Origin: Nitrospirota bacterium
GTDB lineage: Bacteria; Nitrospirota; Thermodesulfovibrionia; Thermodesulfovibrionales; JdFR-85
Assembly (NCBI GenBank): GCA_015485235.1
Contig: WFTX01000217.1
Location: forward strand, 1 to 16,713
DNA length: 16,713 nucleotides
Direction: 5' to 3'
Made by a program: the position numbers and the translations under genes. Shown here piece by piece: positions 1 to 5,857 of the stretch. Each line of letters begins with the position of its first letter. Position 1 is the first letter of the stretch. The notes under the pieces are model-generated. The model searched no databases, was not told the DNA's origin, and saw nothing but the letters and a program-made list of their open reading frames with translations.

Positions 1-260
1 AAAAAACACCACTCTTTTTCTATAAGACGACAAGTGAGGACCTTGTATTCTATGCCCACCGGTGTATCACCGTCTTGCGGAGCAGGGAGGAAGTGGAGAA
101 AGAACTCCATAATACGAATGAACTCCTTCTCCTTGTAAGTGAGAAGGACCTTGGAGATCTTGAGGGATTCAATCTTCAGGAGAAAATTCCATTTTTTGAC
201 TTGAGCAACAGAAGGCGTTTCATCCTGGAACTGGAGAAAAAAAGCCGGGATGACGCTTGA
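1..260 (+). CDS. C-terminal fragment of a GT39/ArnT-like glycosyltransferase
   Basis: The frame is open from the left edge of the window to a TGA at 258-260, so this is the 3' end of a gene that starts upstream. About 85 residues are visible. They run from a PLFFYKTTSEDLVFYAHR stretch through an acidic segment with LLLLVSEKDL to a charged C-terminus (LELEKKSRDDA). The combination of 'FYK..s..LVFYa.R', then 'VLRSREEVEKEL', then 'LLVSEKDL' resembles the soluble C-terminal tail of membrane glycosyltransferases of the ArnT/PMT (GT39) type, which transfer sugars from polyprenyl-phosphate donors outside the membrane. None of the transmembrane or catalytic part is in the window, so the family call rests on the tail only. 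An internal TTG at 75 also opens the same frame, but it has no convincing ribosome site and the frame is open upstream of it. No clear terminator follows. Confidence 0.5.
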   Translation, partial: KTPLFFYKTTSEDLVFYAHRCITVLRSREEVEKELHNTNELLLLVSEKDLGDLEGFNLQEKIPFFDLSNRRRFILELEKKSRDDA

Positions 261-359
261 CTTGAAACGATGTAAAGCATTCTTCCCTCCCTTTGTTTAA
301 TTTCCTTTCAACCATTTTATATCTACAGTTTTAGAACAAATTATAATTATAAATATATA

Positions 360-389
360 TTGACGGGCCATTAAATTCTTTTATATACT
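360..389 (+). promoter_or_regulatory. Sigma70-like promoter placed for a leaderless mRNA
   Basis: A -35 box TTGACG (360-365) is separated by 18 nt from a -10 box TATACT (384-389). Counting 7 nt on from the last base of the -10 puts the start site at 396, the A of the ATG of the following gene. The six bases between the -10 and the ATG are pyrimidine-rich (CTCCCC), so no Shine-Dalgarno site exists. The DNA upstream (about 335-360) is very AT-rich and could act as an UP element. Promoter strength and start site are inferred from sequence only. Confidence 0.6.
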
Positions 390-395
390 CTCCCC

Positions 396-677
396 ATGAA
401 GGGAGTAACGATAGGTCTGCTTGTCCTTCTCTTCGTCTCCATCCTGGCGCCTCAGTCTTTGAGTCTGATGCTGCTTGAGGACGGCACCGTGATAATGAGC
501 CTGGATGTCTGCTCTGCTCAGACAGGATATGCAAAATCAACCCTTGATCTTCCCTTCATAATCTCTGATTCAACCGGTATAAATAATCTGTGCCTTTTAT
601 GTTTCAAAGATCCCTACAGTCCCAGGCTTCCAAGCCTGATCCTGCCGGATCGAATGGAACACCCTCCAAGAGTTTAA
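396..677 (+). CDS. Small exported protein of an unrecognised 'DVC ... PP' family (copy 1)
   Basis: A 93-residue protein. Residues 1-24 form a Sec-type signal or membrane anchor (MKGVTIGLLVLLFVSILAPQ). A short SLDVC motif follows near residues 35-39, then a hydrophobic middle with a CLLC cysteine pair, and a C-terminus ending in EHPPRV. The same layout (hydrophobic N-terminus, [I/L]DVC, C-terminal PP) recurs in the proteins at 6487-6783 and 9238-9513, which argues that this is a real gene family. I do not recognise a characterised function. The two sister copies lie inside a copper-handling locus, so a role in metal or redox-centre assembly outside the cytoplasm is the working inference. The start is set by the signal peptide and by the promoter that ends six bases before the ATG; there is no ribosome-binding site. 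The gene stands alone, with a terminator-like hairpin between it and the next gene. Confidence 0.65.
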   Translation: MKGVTIGLLVLLFVSILAPQSLSLMLLEDGTVIMSLDVCSAQTGYAKSTLDLPFIISDSTGINNLCLLCFKDPYSPRLPSLILPDRMEHPPRV

Positions 678-707
678 CCCCTTTCAGAAAGTCCGAGGTG
701 TTTTTTG

Positions 708-756
708 CCTGACACAAAGTGTCGGGTAATGAAGTGGTGTTTTCCGCTCTGCGGAA
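708..756 (+). other. Two hairpins in the leader of the cytochrome gene
   Basis: Two compact inverted repeats lie in the 174-nt gap between the small exported protein and the cytochrome gene. The first is CCTGACAC / GTGTCGGG around an AAA loop (708-726), 8 pairs with one G-U. The second is TTCCGC / GCGGAA around a TCT loop (742-756). Together with the hairpin at 789-825 they make a three-stem leader. I could not match it to a known riboswitch; the c-di-GMP-I (GEMM) core bases, common before cytochromes in related bacteria, are not present. Confidence 0.4.
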
Positions 757-788
757 GATACTTTCTTCTTACTACTTCCCCGTAACCT

Positions 789-825
789 CTCCACCTCGGA
801 TATCATTTCCGGGGTGGAGCTTTTT
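789..825 (+). terminator. Intrinsic terminator or attenuator upstream of the cytochrome gene
   Basis: CTCCACCTCGG (789-799) pairs with CCGGGGTGGAG (809-819) over 11 positions with one G-U pair, with a 9-nt loop, and is followed by CTTTTT (820-825). It sits 26 nt before the ATG at 852. It may simply end the transcript of the upstream small gene. If the cytochrome promoter lies upstream of it, it would act as an attenuator instead; the sequence does not decide this. Confidence 0.7.
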
Positions 826-851
826 GAAAAAAACCATGGAGGTGCGTTTAG

Positions 852-1634
852 ATGACAGAAAAGGCAATATCCAGAAGGGATTTAATCGTTAATACAGGCA
901 AACTGGCTGCAGGTGCCGCACTCCTCACTGCAACAGGAAAGGTACTCAGCCCATCACCTGCAGCAGCTTACAAGGTTACAGGTGCAACCCTGAAATATGT
1001 CAAACTTGATCCTGAAACAGTCGGGCAGGTCACTTACGAGAACTATTTCAAGCGGTGGTGCGCCTCATCCGTTATTGCAGGCATGGTTGAAGAACTCAAA
1101 AAGAAGGCAGGTGGGGGGTGGAAGGATTTCCCTATAGATGCCTACAGGTGGATGCACGGAGGGATGGCCGGGTGGGGCGCCCTTTGCGGAACCATGCCCG
1201 GTGCCGGTGTGATCATAGGGCTTGTTACCGGAGACACGGATATAGCCGAGGCCATGACCAATGACCTCGCCTTCTATTACTCCTACAACGAACTCCCCAG
1301 TTTTACACCAAAGAAGATACTGAAGTCCGAGATAAAACACATGACCATTGCAGGAACGCCGGTCTGTCATATATCCGTAGGCAGGTGGATGAGAGCCGAA
1401 GGAGCGGGATTTCTTACTGACGCCAGGGCTGAGAGGTGTGCACGTCTTGCGGCCAACATTGCCATATACACAACGGAAATGCTCAACGACTGGGCCGACG
1501 GCAAATACAGGCCCAAGCATTCACCGCTTTATAACGTTGTGGCTAACGGTATAACATCGCAGAACAACTGTCGTGACTGCCACGGAAGCTATACACCAAC
1601 TCCGAACGAGACTTATAGCACGCTGGAAAAATAG
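852..1634 (+). CDS. Split-Soret cytochrome c-like protein (C_GCAxxG_C_C redox family), Tat-exported, one haem site
   Basis: 260 residues. Residues 7-39 are a twin-arginine signal (SRRDLI, hydrophobic stretch, PAAA), so the protein is probably folded in the cytoplasm and exported by Tat. The mature part has the four-cysteine layout of the C_GCAxxG_C_C family: C70 (WCASS), C112 (ALCGTMPGAG), C172 (PVCHIS) and C196 (ERCARL). A single c-type haem site, CRDCH, lies at 240-244 near the C-terminus. This combination is typical of split-Soret cytochrome c relatives, where cysteines are thought to bind an iron-sulfur centre and haem is attached in the periplasm. The Desulfovibrio protein is reported as having more than one haem per subunit; only one CXXCH is visible here. 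A GGAGGTG ribosome site 8 nt before the ATG fixes the start. Rubrerythrin follows 87 nt downstream, suggesting a shared oxidative-stress or electron-transfer setting. Physiological partners are unknown. Confidence 0.75.
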   Translation: MTEKAISRRDLIVNTGKLAAGAALLTATGKVLSPSPAAAYKVTGATLKYVKLDPETVGQVTYENYFKRWCASSVIAGMVEELKKKAGGGWKDFPIDAYRWMHGGMAGWGALCGTMPGAGVIIGLVTGDTDIAEAMTNDLAFYYSYNELPSFTPKKILKSEIKHMTIAGTPVCHISVGRWMRAEGAGFLTDARAERCARLAANIAIYTTEMLNDWADGKYRPKHSPLYNVVANGITSQNNCRDCHGSYTPTPNETYSTLEK

Positions 1635-1663
1635 CTTGATGGAATCACCATGCCGTAATTGGT

Positions 1664-1702
1664 TATAATGAAGTCATCCCCTCCCTTGGGAGGGGATGAC
1701 TT
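1664..1702 (+). promoter_or_regulatory. Perfect -10 box abutting a 32-nt perfect inverted repeat before rubrerythrin
   Basis: A consensus TATAAT (1664-1669) is followed one base later by AAGTCATCCCCTCCC (1671-1685), a TT centre, and the exact reverse complement at 1688-1702. A start site 7 nt after the -10 box would fall inside the left arm. No good -35 box lies 16-18 nt upstream (TTGATG at 1636 is 22 nt away), so an activator may be needed or the TATAAT may be chance. The repeat may also work as an RNA hairpin that ends the cytochrome transcript, although the bases after it are only weakly T-rich, or as an operator overlapping the start site. Confidence 0.5.
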
Positions 1703-1721
1703 CCATTTGCAAGGAGGCAGC

Positions 1722-2306
1722 ATGAAAAGGACACTCGAAAACCTAACAAAGGCGTTCATTGGAGAGAGCCAGGCAAGAAACCGATACACATTCTATGCAA
1801 AGACCGCCCAGAAGGAGGGATATGACCAGATTGCAGCAATATTTCTCCTCACGGCTGACAACGAACGGGAGCATGCAAAGTGGCTGTTCCGGCTGATAAA
1901 CGAGATAAAGACCCGGTCAGGAGAATCTGCAGGCGAGATAGTTGTAGAAGCCTCTGCTCCCACAACCCTTGGAACCACGGTTGAAAACCTCAGGGCGGCA
2001 ATAGCAGGCGAGAATTATGAACATACGAGCATGTATCCCGGATTTGCGGATGTAGCTGAAGAGGAGGGACTGAAAGAAATAGCCACACGACTCAGGGCCA
2101 TCGCAAAGGCCGAGGAACACCACGAAGAGAGATACAGGAAACTGCTTACCGAGGTTGAAAACGGGACTGTCTTCAGGAAAGAGACTGCTGTCAAATGGGT
2201 ATGCAGGAAGTGCGGATACGTCCATGAGGGACCGGAGCCACCGGAAAAATGCCCCTCCTGTAATCACGAGACAGGTTACTTCGAGGTTAAGTGCGAGGAG
2301 TACTGA
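1722..2306 (+). CDS. rbr: Rubrerythrin
   Basis: 194 residues, the usual rubrerythrin length. The N-terminal ferritin-like four-helix domain carries the diiron-binding glutamates and histidine (E15, E48 with H51 in NEREHAKW, then GENYEHTSMY and KAEEHHEERY). The C-terminal rubredoxin-like domain has two CXXC pairs, CRKC at 161-164 and CPSC at 177-180, which bind the Fe(SCys)4 centre. Rubrerythrins reduce hydrogen peroxide to water in the cytoplasm of anaerobes, taking electrons from rubredoxin or NAD(P)H-linked reductases. I chose the ATG at 1722 because AAGGAGG ends 4 nt before it; an in-frame ATG at 1659 would add residues encoded by the inverted repeat and lacks a ribosome site. The upstream TATAAT and inverted repeat are the likely control point. 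A terminator follows at 2320. Confidence 0.95.
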   Translation: MKRTLENLTKAFIGESQARNRYTFYAKTAQKEGYDQIAAIFLLTADNEREHAKWLFRLINEIKTRSGESAGEIVVEASAPTTLGTTVENLRAAIAGENYEHTSMYPGFADVAEEEGLKEIATRLRAIAKAEEHHEERYRKLLTEVENGTVFRKETAVKWVCRKCGYVHEGPEPPEKCPSCNHETGYFEVKCEEY

Positions 2307-2319
2307 TCGATCTCTAATG

Positions 2320-2343
2320 AAGGCGGATCTTGATGCCGCCTTT
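2320..2343. terminator. Shared terminator hairpin between convergent genes
   Basis: AAGGCGG (2320-2326) pairs with CCGCCTT (2336-2342) around a 9-nt loop. It lies between the rubrerythrin stop and the minus-strand membrane-protein stop, whose TAA is itself part of the right arm. The T-runs are short on both strands, so efficiency is uncertain; its position between convergent genes is the main support. Confidence 0.55.
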
Positions 2344-3349
2344 AGTACCCCTCAAGGGTAAAGCTTGAAAAGACCATCGGATAGATGGTTATAAGCAGAA
2401 ATATCCCCGTCAGGATGAGGGAGAAGAATGTCCATGTCCTCTGGTAGTGTTCTATCTCTGTATTGTCCCTGAACCGGTGTCCCAGTATTTCAAGCACACC
2501 CACAAGCATACCCAGGACCGACGCACCGAAAAGGCTTCCGTAGAGAGGGTACCCGACATAGTGATAAAATCCCTGAAGGATGTCAAAGGGACAGTGGTGT
2601 GTGGGAAGTTCATAGAAATACAGGGAGATGAAGCTGACTACCGCCATGATTGAGACAATAAAGAAGACTGTACTCATAAGACCCACAAGATACCTGAAGA
2701 GACTCTTTCTGACTCTGAGTGATACAATACAGATCAGGATGTAGAGTCCTGCAGTAAGAAAAAGGGCATATTCCATGGGTCTTGCCGGCAGGGACGAAAG
2801 GCTGCTTGCAAGTCCCTGCCCTTCGCCACTGAAGAGGGCACCGCAACAGGATGTGATTATGTCGGGATTGAGGTTCAGGAAATACCTGAGCATCAGGTAG
2901 ACCTCAGCAGCAACAAGAGGAGCCATGATAATGAGGAGAGTGTACTTGAGCCTCACCAGGGGAAAGCCCTCGGTCCGCTGGTCAACATGGTTTATGCCTA
3001 TCCAGAGGGCTGAAAGGAAGAAGAGGAAGATCTTGAGATAGAGGAGATACCACCCTACCGGATTGGCATTCAGTGAACCGGTGGCACACATGGCCCCCAC
3101 AAATTGCCGGTGAAGGTCATCCACTGTGTATATGAAAAGAAAGATCGAGAGCACCTCGAAGGAGAGGACAAAGCTCATCACAGAGGAGATCAGGTAAGTC
3201 TTCCGCTCAAGGCTCAACTGGTAGGCGGAACTCGACTCCATATCCCATCTCACAATTATCAAAAGGCCGAGAAAGGCGGAAAAAAGCAACATGACCAGGA
3301 GAATTATCGAACCGATGACGAGTGCGATTATCCCCGGATGAAGTATCAT
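2342..3349 (-). CDS. Polytopic membrane protein with Cys/His motifs, last gene of the copper/ABC locus
   Basis: 335 residues with about eight hydrophobic segments; no recognised characterised family. Segments that look conserved sit at membrane edges: MCATGSLNANPVGWYLLYLK after the third hydrophobic segment, SCCGALFSGEGQG in a central loop, and THHCPFDILQGFYHYVGYPLY near the last third. Clustered Cys, His and Met at these loops would suit metal or haem binding, but that is inference. The ATG overlaps the upstream ATPase stop in a 4-nt ATGA arrangement, so the protein is probably translationally coupled to the ABC module and may be its third membrane component. The C-terminus (FTLEGY) ends inside the convergent terminator. 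Confidence 0.8.
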   Translation of the reverse strand: MILHPGIIALVIGSIILLVMLLFSAFLGLLIIVRWDMESSSAYQLSLERKTYLISSVMSFVLSFEVLSIFLFIYTVDDLHRQFVGAMCATGSLNANPVGWYLLYLKIFLFFLSALWIGINHVDQRTEGFPLVRLKYTLLIIMAPLVAAEVYLMLRYFLNLNPDIITSCCGALFSGEGQGLASSLSSLPARPMEYALFLTAGLYILICIVSLRVRKSLFRYLVGLMSTVFFIVSIMAVVSFISLYFYELPTHHCPFDILQGFYHYVGYPLYGSLFGASVLGMLVGVLEILGHRFRDNTEIEHYQRTWTFFSLILTGIFLLITIYPMVFSSFTLEGY

Positions 3350-4029
3350 CTTATACTTCCATCCCTCATCTCAAGCACCCTGTCTATGAACCCCTGCTCA
3401 TAGAGCAGCGGATCATGGGTGGCGATCAGTATGGTCCTTCCCTCTTTCTTCAGTCCTTCAAGTATCCCGACAAGATCACTGGAGAGCTTTGTATCAAGAT
3501 GAGCCGTCGGTTCATCAGCAAAGATCACCTCGGGGTCATTGACAAGGGCCCTTGCGATGGCGACCCTCTGCTGTTCACCCCCCGAGAGTCCCTTCACCCT
3601 GAAGTGGCTTCTCCCGGAAAGTCCGAGCCTGTCCATCAGACTGTCCGCCCTCTCCCTCATCTCTCTGAATGAAATATCAACAGGATAGAGCGGCAACATC
3701 ACATTCTCCCTCACGCTTATTCCAGGTATCAGGTTGAACTGCTGGAAGATGAATCCGAACCGCTTGCGTCTTATCTCCGTAAGGAACCGCTCGGGGAGTT
3801 TTGCCACATCCCTGCCATGCACGAGGATCCTCCCCTCGGTAGGCCTGCTCATGCACCCAAGGAGGCTCAGCAGGGAGGTCTTTCCAGATCCGCTGGGGCC
3901 CTTCAGGACCACAACCTCTCCCCTCTTTATCTGGAGGCTGACGTCTCTTACGGGCCATACCTCATTCGGTCTGCCCCGGTTAATGCACAGGCTCAAGTTT
4001 TCCGCCCTTATGATAGTGTCATTGGTCAT
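3346..4029 (-). CDS. ABC transporter ATP-binding protein, LolD/MacB type (module 2)
   Basis: 227 residues, a single nucleotide-binding domain. Walker A is GPSGSGKT at 44-51, the Q-loop region FIFQQFNLIP lies at 93-102, the signature LSGGEQQR at 148-155, Walker B VIFADEPT at 168-175, and the switch histidine is in IATHD. This is the LolD/FtsE/MacB class, which uses ATP hydrolysis to drive FtsX-fold permeases acting on the periplasmic side. The partner is the permease at 4098-5258. The start has no clear Shine-Dalgarno site; the 68-nt gap before it is filled with tandem repeats. Confidence 0.93.
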   Translation of the reverse strand: MTNDTIIRAENLSLCINRGRPNEVWPVRDVSLQIKRGEVVVLKGPSGSGKTSLLSLLGCMSRPTEGRILVHGRDVAKLPERFLTEIRRKRFGFIFQQFNLIPGISVRENVMLPLYPVDISFREMRERADSLMDRLGLSGRSHFRVKGLSGGEQQRVAIARALVNDPEVIFADEPTAHLDTKLSSDLVGILEGLKKEGRTILIATHDPLLYEQGFIDRVLEMRDGSIR

Positions 4030-4030
4030 A

Positions 4031-4095
4031 AAGTCATTAAGTCATTAGGTTATTAGGTTATTCAGCCTTAACCTTGACCTTAACCTTAGCCTCAA
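4031..4095 (-). repeat. Octamer and hexamer tandem repeats between permease and ATPase (module 2)
   Basis: Read on the + strand, 4031-4062 is four 8-nt units (AAGTCATT twice, AGGTTATT twice). After a CAGC-type join, 4066-4095 is five 6-nt units of the form CCTTRR (CCTTAA, CCTTGA, CCTTAA, CCTTAG, CCTCAA). The array fills almost the whole gap between the permease stop and the ATPase start. Read on the coding strand it offers several ATG triplets and AAGG tracts near the ATPase start. The other ABC module has a different tandem array in the same place. Confidence 0.8.
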
Positions 4096-4097
4096 AA

Positions 4098-5258
4098 CTA
4101 TCCCCTCATGACCACATCAGGGTCGGTAATAGCCGCCTTCCAGGAAGGAAAGATTGTTGCCGCCATGTAGGGAATGACCGTCAGAAACATGAGAACCACA
4201 ACCTGATAGGGATTCAGGTAGGGCAGAAGTCTGAATGAGGGAAAGATAACTGACCAGCCCTTGAGTGCCGGAGCAAAAATTGATGCGCCAAAAAAGAATA
4301 TATGCAGATACCCGCCGATCAGTCCTGTAAGGAAGGAGACTGAAGACGTAACAAAACCCTCCCAGAATCTCAGTTCCATTATATCCGAAGTCTCCCAGCC
4401 TATTGCCTTGAGTATCCCGATCTCGTGCCGCTCCTCTGCACTGAGCCCTGCAGCCTTGTCCCAGGCAAGGATGATGAAGGCAAGGAGGGCACCTCCAAAC
4501 ATGGTAAGGACCATCCCGCTTCGCCAGTCAAAGAGTGTGTCGTAAGTCCTCAGGATCTCCTTCCTTGTTATGGGCCTTGTATCAGGAAAGATCTCCCTTA
4601 TCTTCCTTGCCACGTTCTCAACCTCGTCTGGATTGAAGACCTGAACAACAAGGTCAGTGGCCCTCTCATTACCTGTCTTGAAGACATCTCTGAAATCCAT
4701 CAGACTCATTATGATAAGATCGTTTGTGAGAAGACTCGACTCGTCCGTGAATATCCCGGCAACAATGAAGTTTCTCACCTGCCCGTCACTGCCCTTTATG
4801 GGAATCCGGCTCCCTTCTGAAAGAAACCTGCTCTCCGCCACTCCCTTGCCAACGACCACCTCTCCCCCTGCAGGAGGATACTTCCCGCTCAACATCTCAA
4901 GCTTCCTGTCTCCCCTCCCTGCAGCAGCCATCACAGTGTAGTTCCCCCCTGTGGAAGGGTCGTAATAATACCCCCAGTATCTTGGTATCACCATTCCGAC
5001 ACCCGGAATCTCCTGTATCCTCTTTCCGTACCATGAAGGGATCATCTCGTGTCTGCCTGCACTGATCCTCTGGACGATCAATTCCGGCGCCCCCCTGAGG
5101 ACCTCCATTGCCTCACGTTTGAAGGCATAGGTGAGAAGGAGTATGGAGGAGAGTGTAAAGATAATGAGTGAAAAGACTGCAATGATCCCGAGGCTCTTGA
5201 ATTTCCTCCTCCAGAGCGATGAAAGGGCATACTCGAGTATCTTGAGGTGTTTTCTCAT
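4098..5258 (-). CDS. FtsX/MacB-family ABC permease (module 2)
   Basis: 386 residues. There is one N-terminal membrane segment (about 24-45, after RRKFKSLG), a long periplasmic domain (about 50-250, with EIPGVGMVIPRYWGYYYDPS and FIVAGIFTDESS), and three C-terminal membrane segments. The cytoplasmic coupling motif lies between them (EERHEIGILKAIGW, about 278-291). This is the four-segment FtsX/MacB/LolC topology, which pulls or pushes substrates on the periplasmic face instead of importing them. Cognate ATPase: 3346-4029. AAGGA lies 6 nt before the ATG at 5258. Substrate unknown; the flanking NosL and copper-chaperone genes suggest a metal-centre role. Confidence 0.9.
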   Translation of the reverse strand: MRKHLKILEYALSSLWRRKFKSLGIIAVFSLIIFTLSSILLLTYAFKREAMEVLRGAPELIVQRISAGRHEMIPSWYGKRIQEIPGVGMVIPRYWGYYYDPSTGGNYTVMAAAGRGDRKLEMLSGKYPPAGGEVVVGKGVAESRFLSEGSRIPIKGSDGQVRNFIVAGIFTDESSLLTNDLIIMSLMDFRDVFKTGNERATDLVVQVFNPDEVENVARKIREIFPDTRPITRKEILRTYDTLFDWRSGMVLTMFGGALLAFIILAWDKAAGLSAEERHEIGILKAIGWETSDIMELRFWEGFVTSSVSFLTGLIGGYLHIFFFGASIFAPALKGWSVIFPSFRLLPYLNPYQVVVLMFLTVIPYMAATIFPSWKAAITDPDVVMRG

Positions 5259-5267
5259 TACTTATCC

Positions 5268-5429
5268 TTACAGTTTCGTAGATTGTTCCCCGGGGGCAGT
5301 GGGTGTGCCCTCACGGAGTCTTCCGGCAAGACCGTCCCGCGCCATCCTCCGCCTCCAGTACACTTCTCCTGGAATCCACTTCCGGTGAGATTCCAGTGCC
5401 TCTCTCCAGGATACAAGCGGAATGACCAT
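5268..5429 (-). CDS. Possible small ORF between the small membrane protein and permease 2
   Basis: The 240-nt gap is open in several minus frames. The most protein-like frame begins MVIPLVSWREALESHRKW, runs 53 residues and ends at TAA (5268-5270). An AAGGGG tract lies 3 nt before the ATG at 5429; a GTG at 5468 could extend it by 13 residues. It is rich in Trp and Arg with no membrane segment or motif I recognise. A longer overlapping frame (5258-5596) also exists, so coding is unproven. Confidence 0.22.
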   Translation of the reverse strand: MVIPLVSWREALESHRKWIPGEVYWRRRMARDGLAGRLREGTPTAPGEQSTKL

Positions 5430-5498
5430 AATCCCCTTGCGTTGGAAGACCAGTGAGGGAATACCCACTGCCGATATCCATATTTTTCACCATTAAGG

Positions 5499-5801
5499 TT
5501 ACTCCACCCCTTCTCCGTAGGCCCCGCTGGGAGGATGCAAAAGGGAGCCTGCAGGAAAATGTTCAATGGATGAGGGATAATCCTGAAAAGGGGCAAACCA
5601 GTCTGCCTGGGAAGGATGCCTCGTGTACCGGGCCTCAGTCCAGACGGACAGGTCAGTGAGCATGAGGGATTTTACCAGTTCCGTCTTTCTCTGCAGTAAG
5701 CCTTCCGCACTTTTCAGCCTGCTGATCCCACTCAGAAAGAGTACCATCAGGATAAGGATTTCTGTAATGATTGCAGCAATGAATATCCGGTGTTTATGCA
5801 C
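5499..5801 (-). CDS. Small membrane-anchored protein with TEARYTRHPSQAD motif
   Basis: 100 residues. An N-terminal membrane segment (about 6-27, RIFIAAIITEILILMVLFLSG) is followed by an amphipathic stretch. A dense, conserved-looking block then covers residues 50-92: LTDLSVWTEARYTRHPSQAD, FAPFQDYPSSIEHFPAGSLL and HPP. The N-in anchor would place the block in the periplasm. I do not know a function; the block has the density of an interaction or metal-site motif (two His, Tyr, Asp, Glu). The start is GTG at 5801 with GGAG 8 nt upstream. It lies directly after the nosL-like terminator and before the second ABC permease, so it may be an accessory subunit of that transporter. Confidence 0.72.
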   Translation of the reverse strand: MHKHRIFIAAIITEILILMVLFLSGISRLKSAEGLLQRKTELVKSLMLTDLSVWTEARYTRHPSQADWFAPFQDYPSSIEHFPAGSLLHPPSGAYGEGVE

Positions 5802-5815
5802 TTGGGTCTCCAGTG

Positions 5816-5848
5816 AAAAGGGGAGGAGGGTTCATGATCCCCCTCCCC
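5816..5848 (-). terminator. Intrinsic terminator after the NosL-family gene
   Basis: On the minus strand GGGGAGG-GGG pairs with CCC-CCTCCCC: ten pairs with one bulged base and an 8-nt loop (5831-5838), followed by TTTT (5819-5816). It begins 10 nt after the NosL-family stop. Only about 15 nt separate it from the next start codon (GTG at 5801), so downstream genes need read-through or a promoter that I cannot see. It may be a partial terminator that lowers transporter expression relative to the NosL protein. Confidence 0.65.
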
Positions 5849-5857
5849 TCTCAAGGT

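Noticed and set aside
700..830. c-di-GMP-I (GEMM) riboswitch before the cytochrome gene
   Set aside because: The conserved core and tetraloop-receptor bases could not be found; only simple hairpins are present.
1065..1520. Long minus-strand open frame opposite the cytochrome gene
   Set aside because: It lies wholly antisense to a gene with a clear family match and signal peptide, and its translation has no recognisable domain or ribosome site.
5258..5596. Minus-strand frame of 112 codons overlapping the small membrane protein and permease starts
   Set aside because: It overlaps the well-supported 100-residue protein out of frame and has no ribosome site. The frame at 5268-5429 is a better, though weak, candidate.
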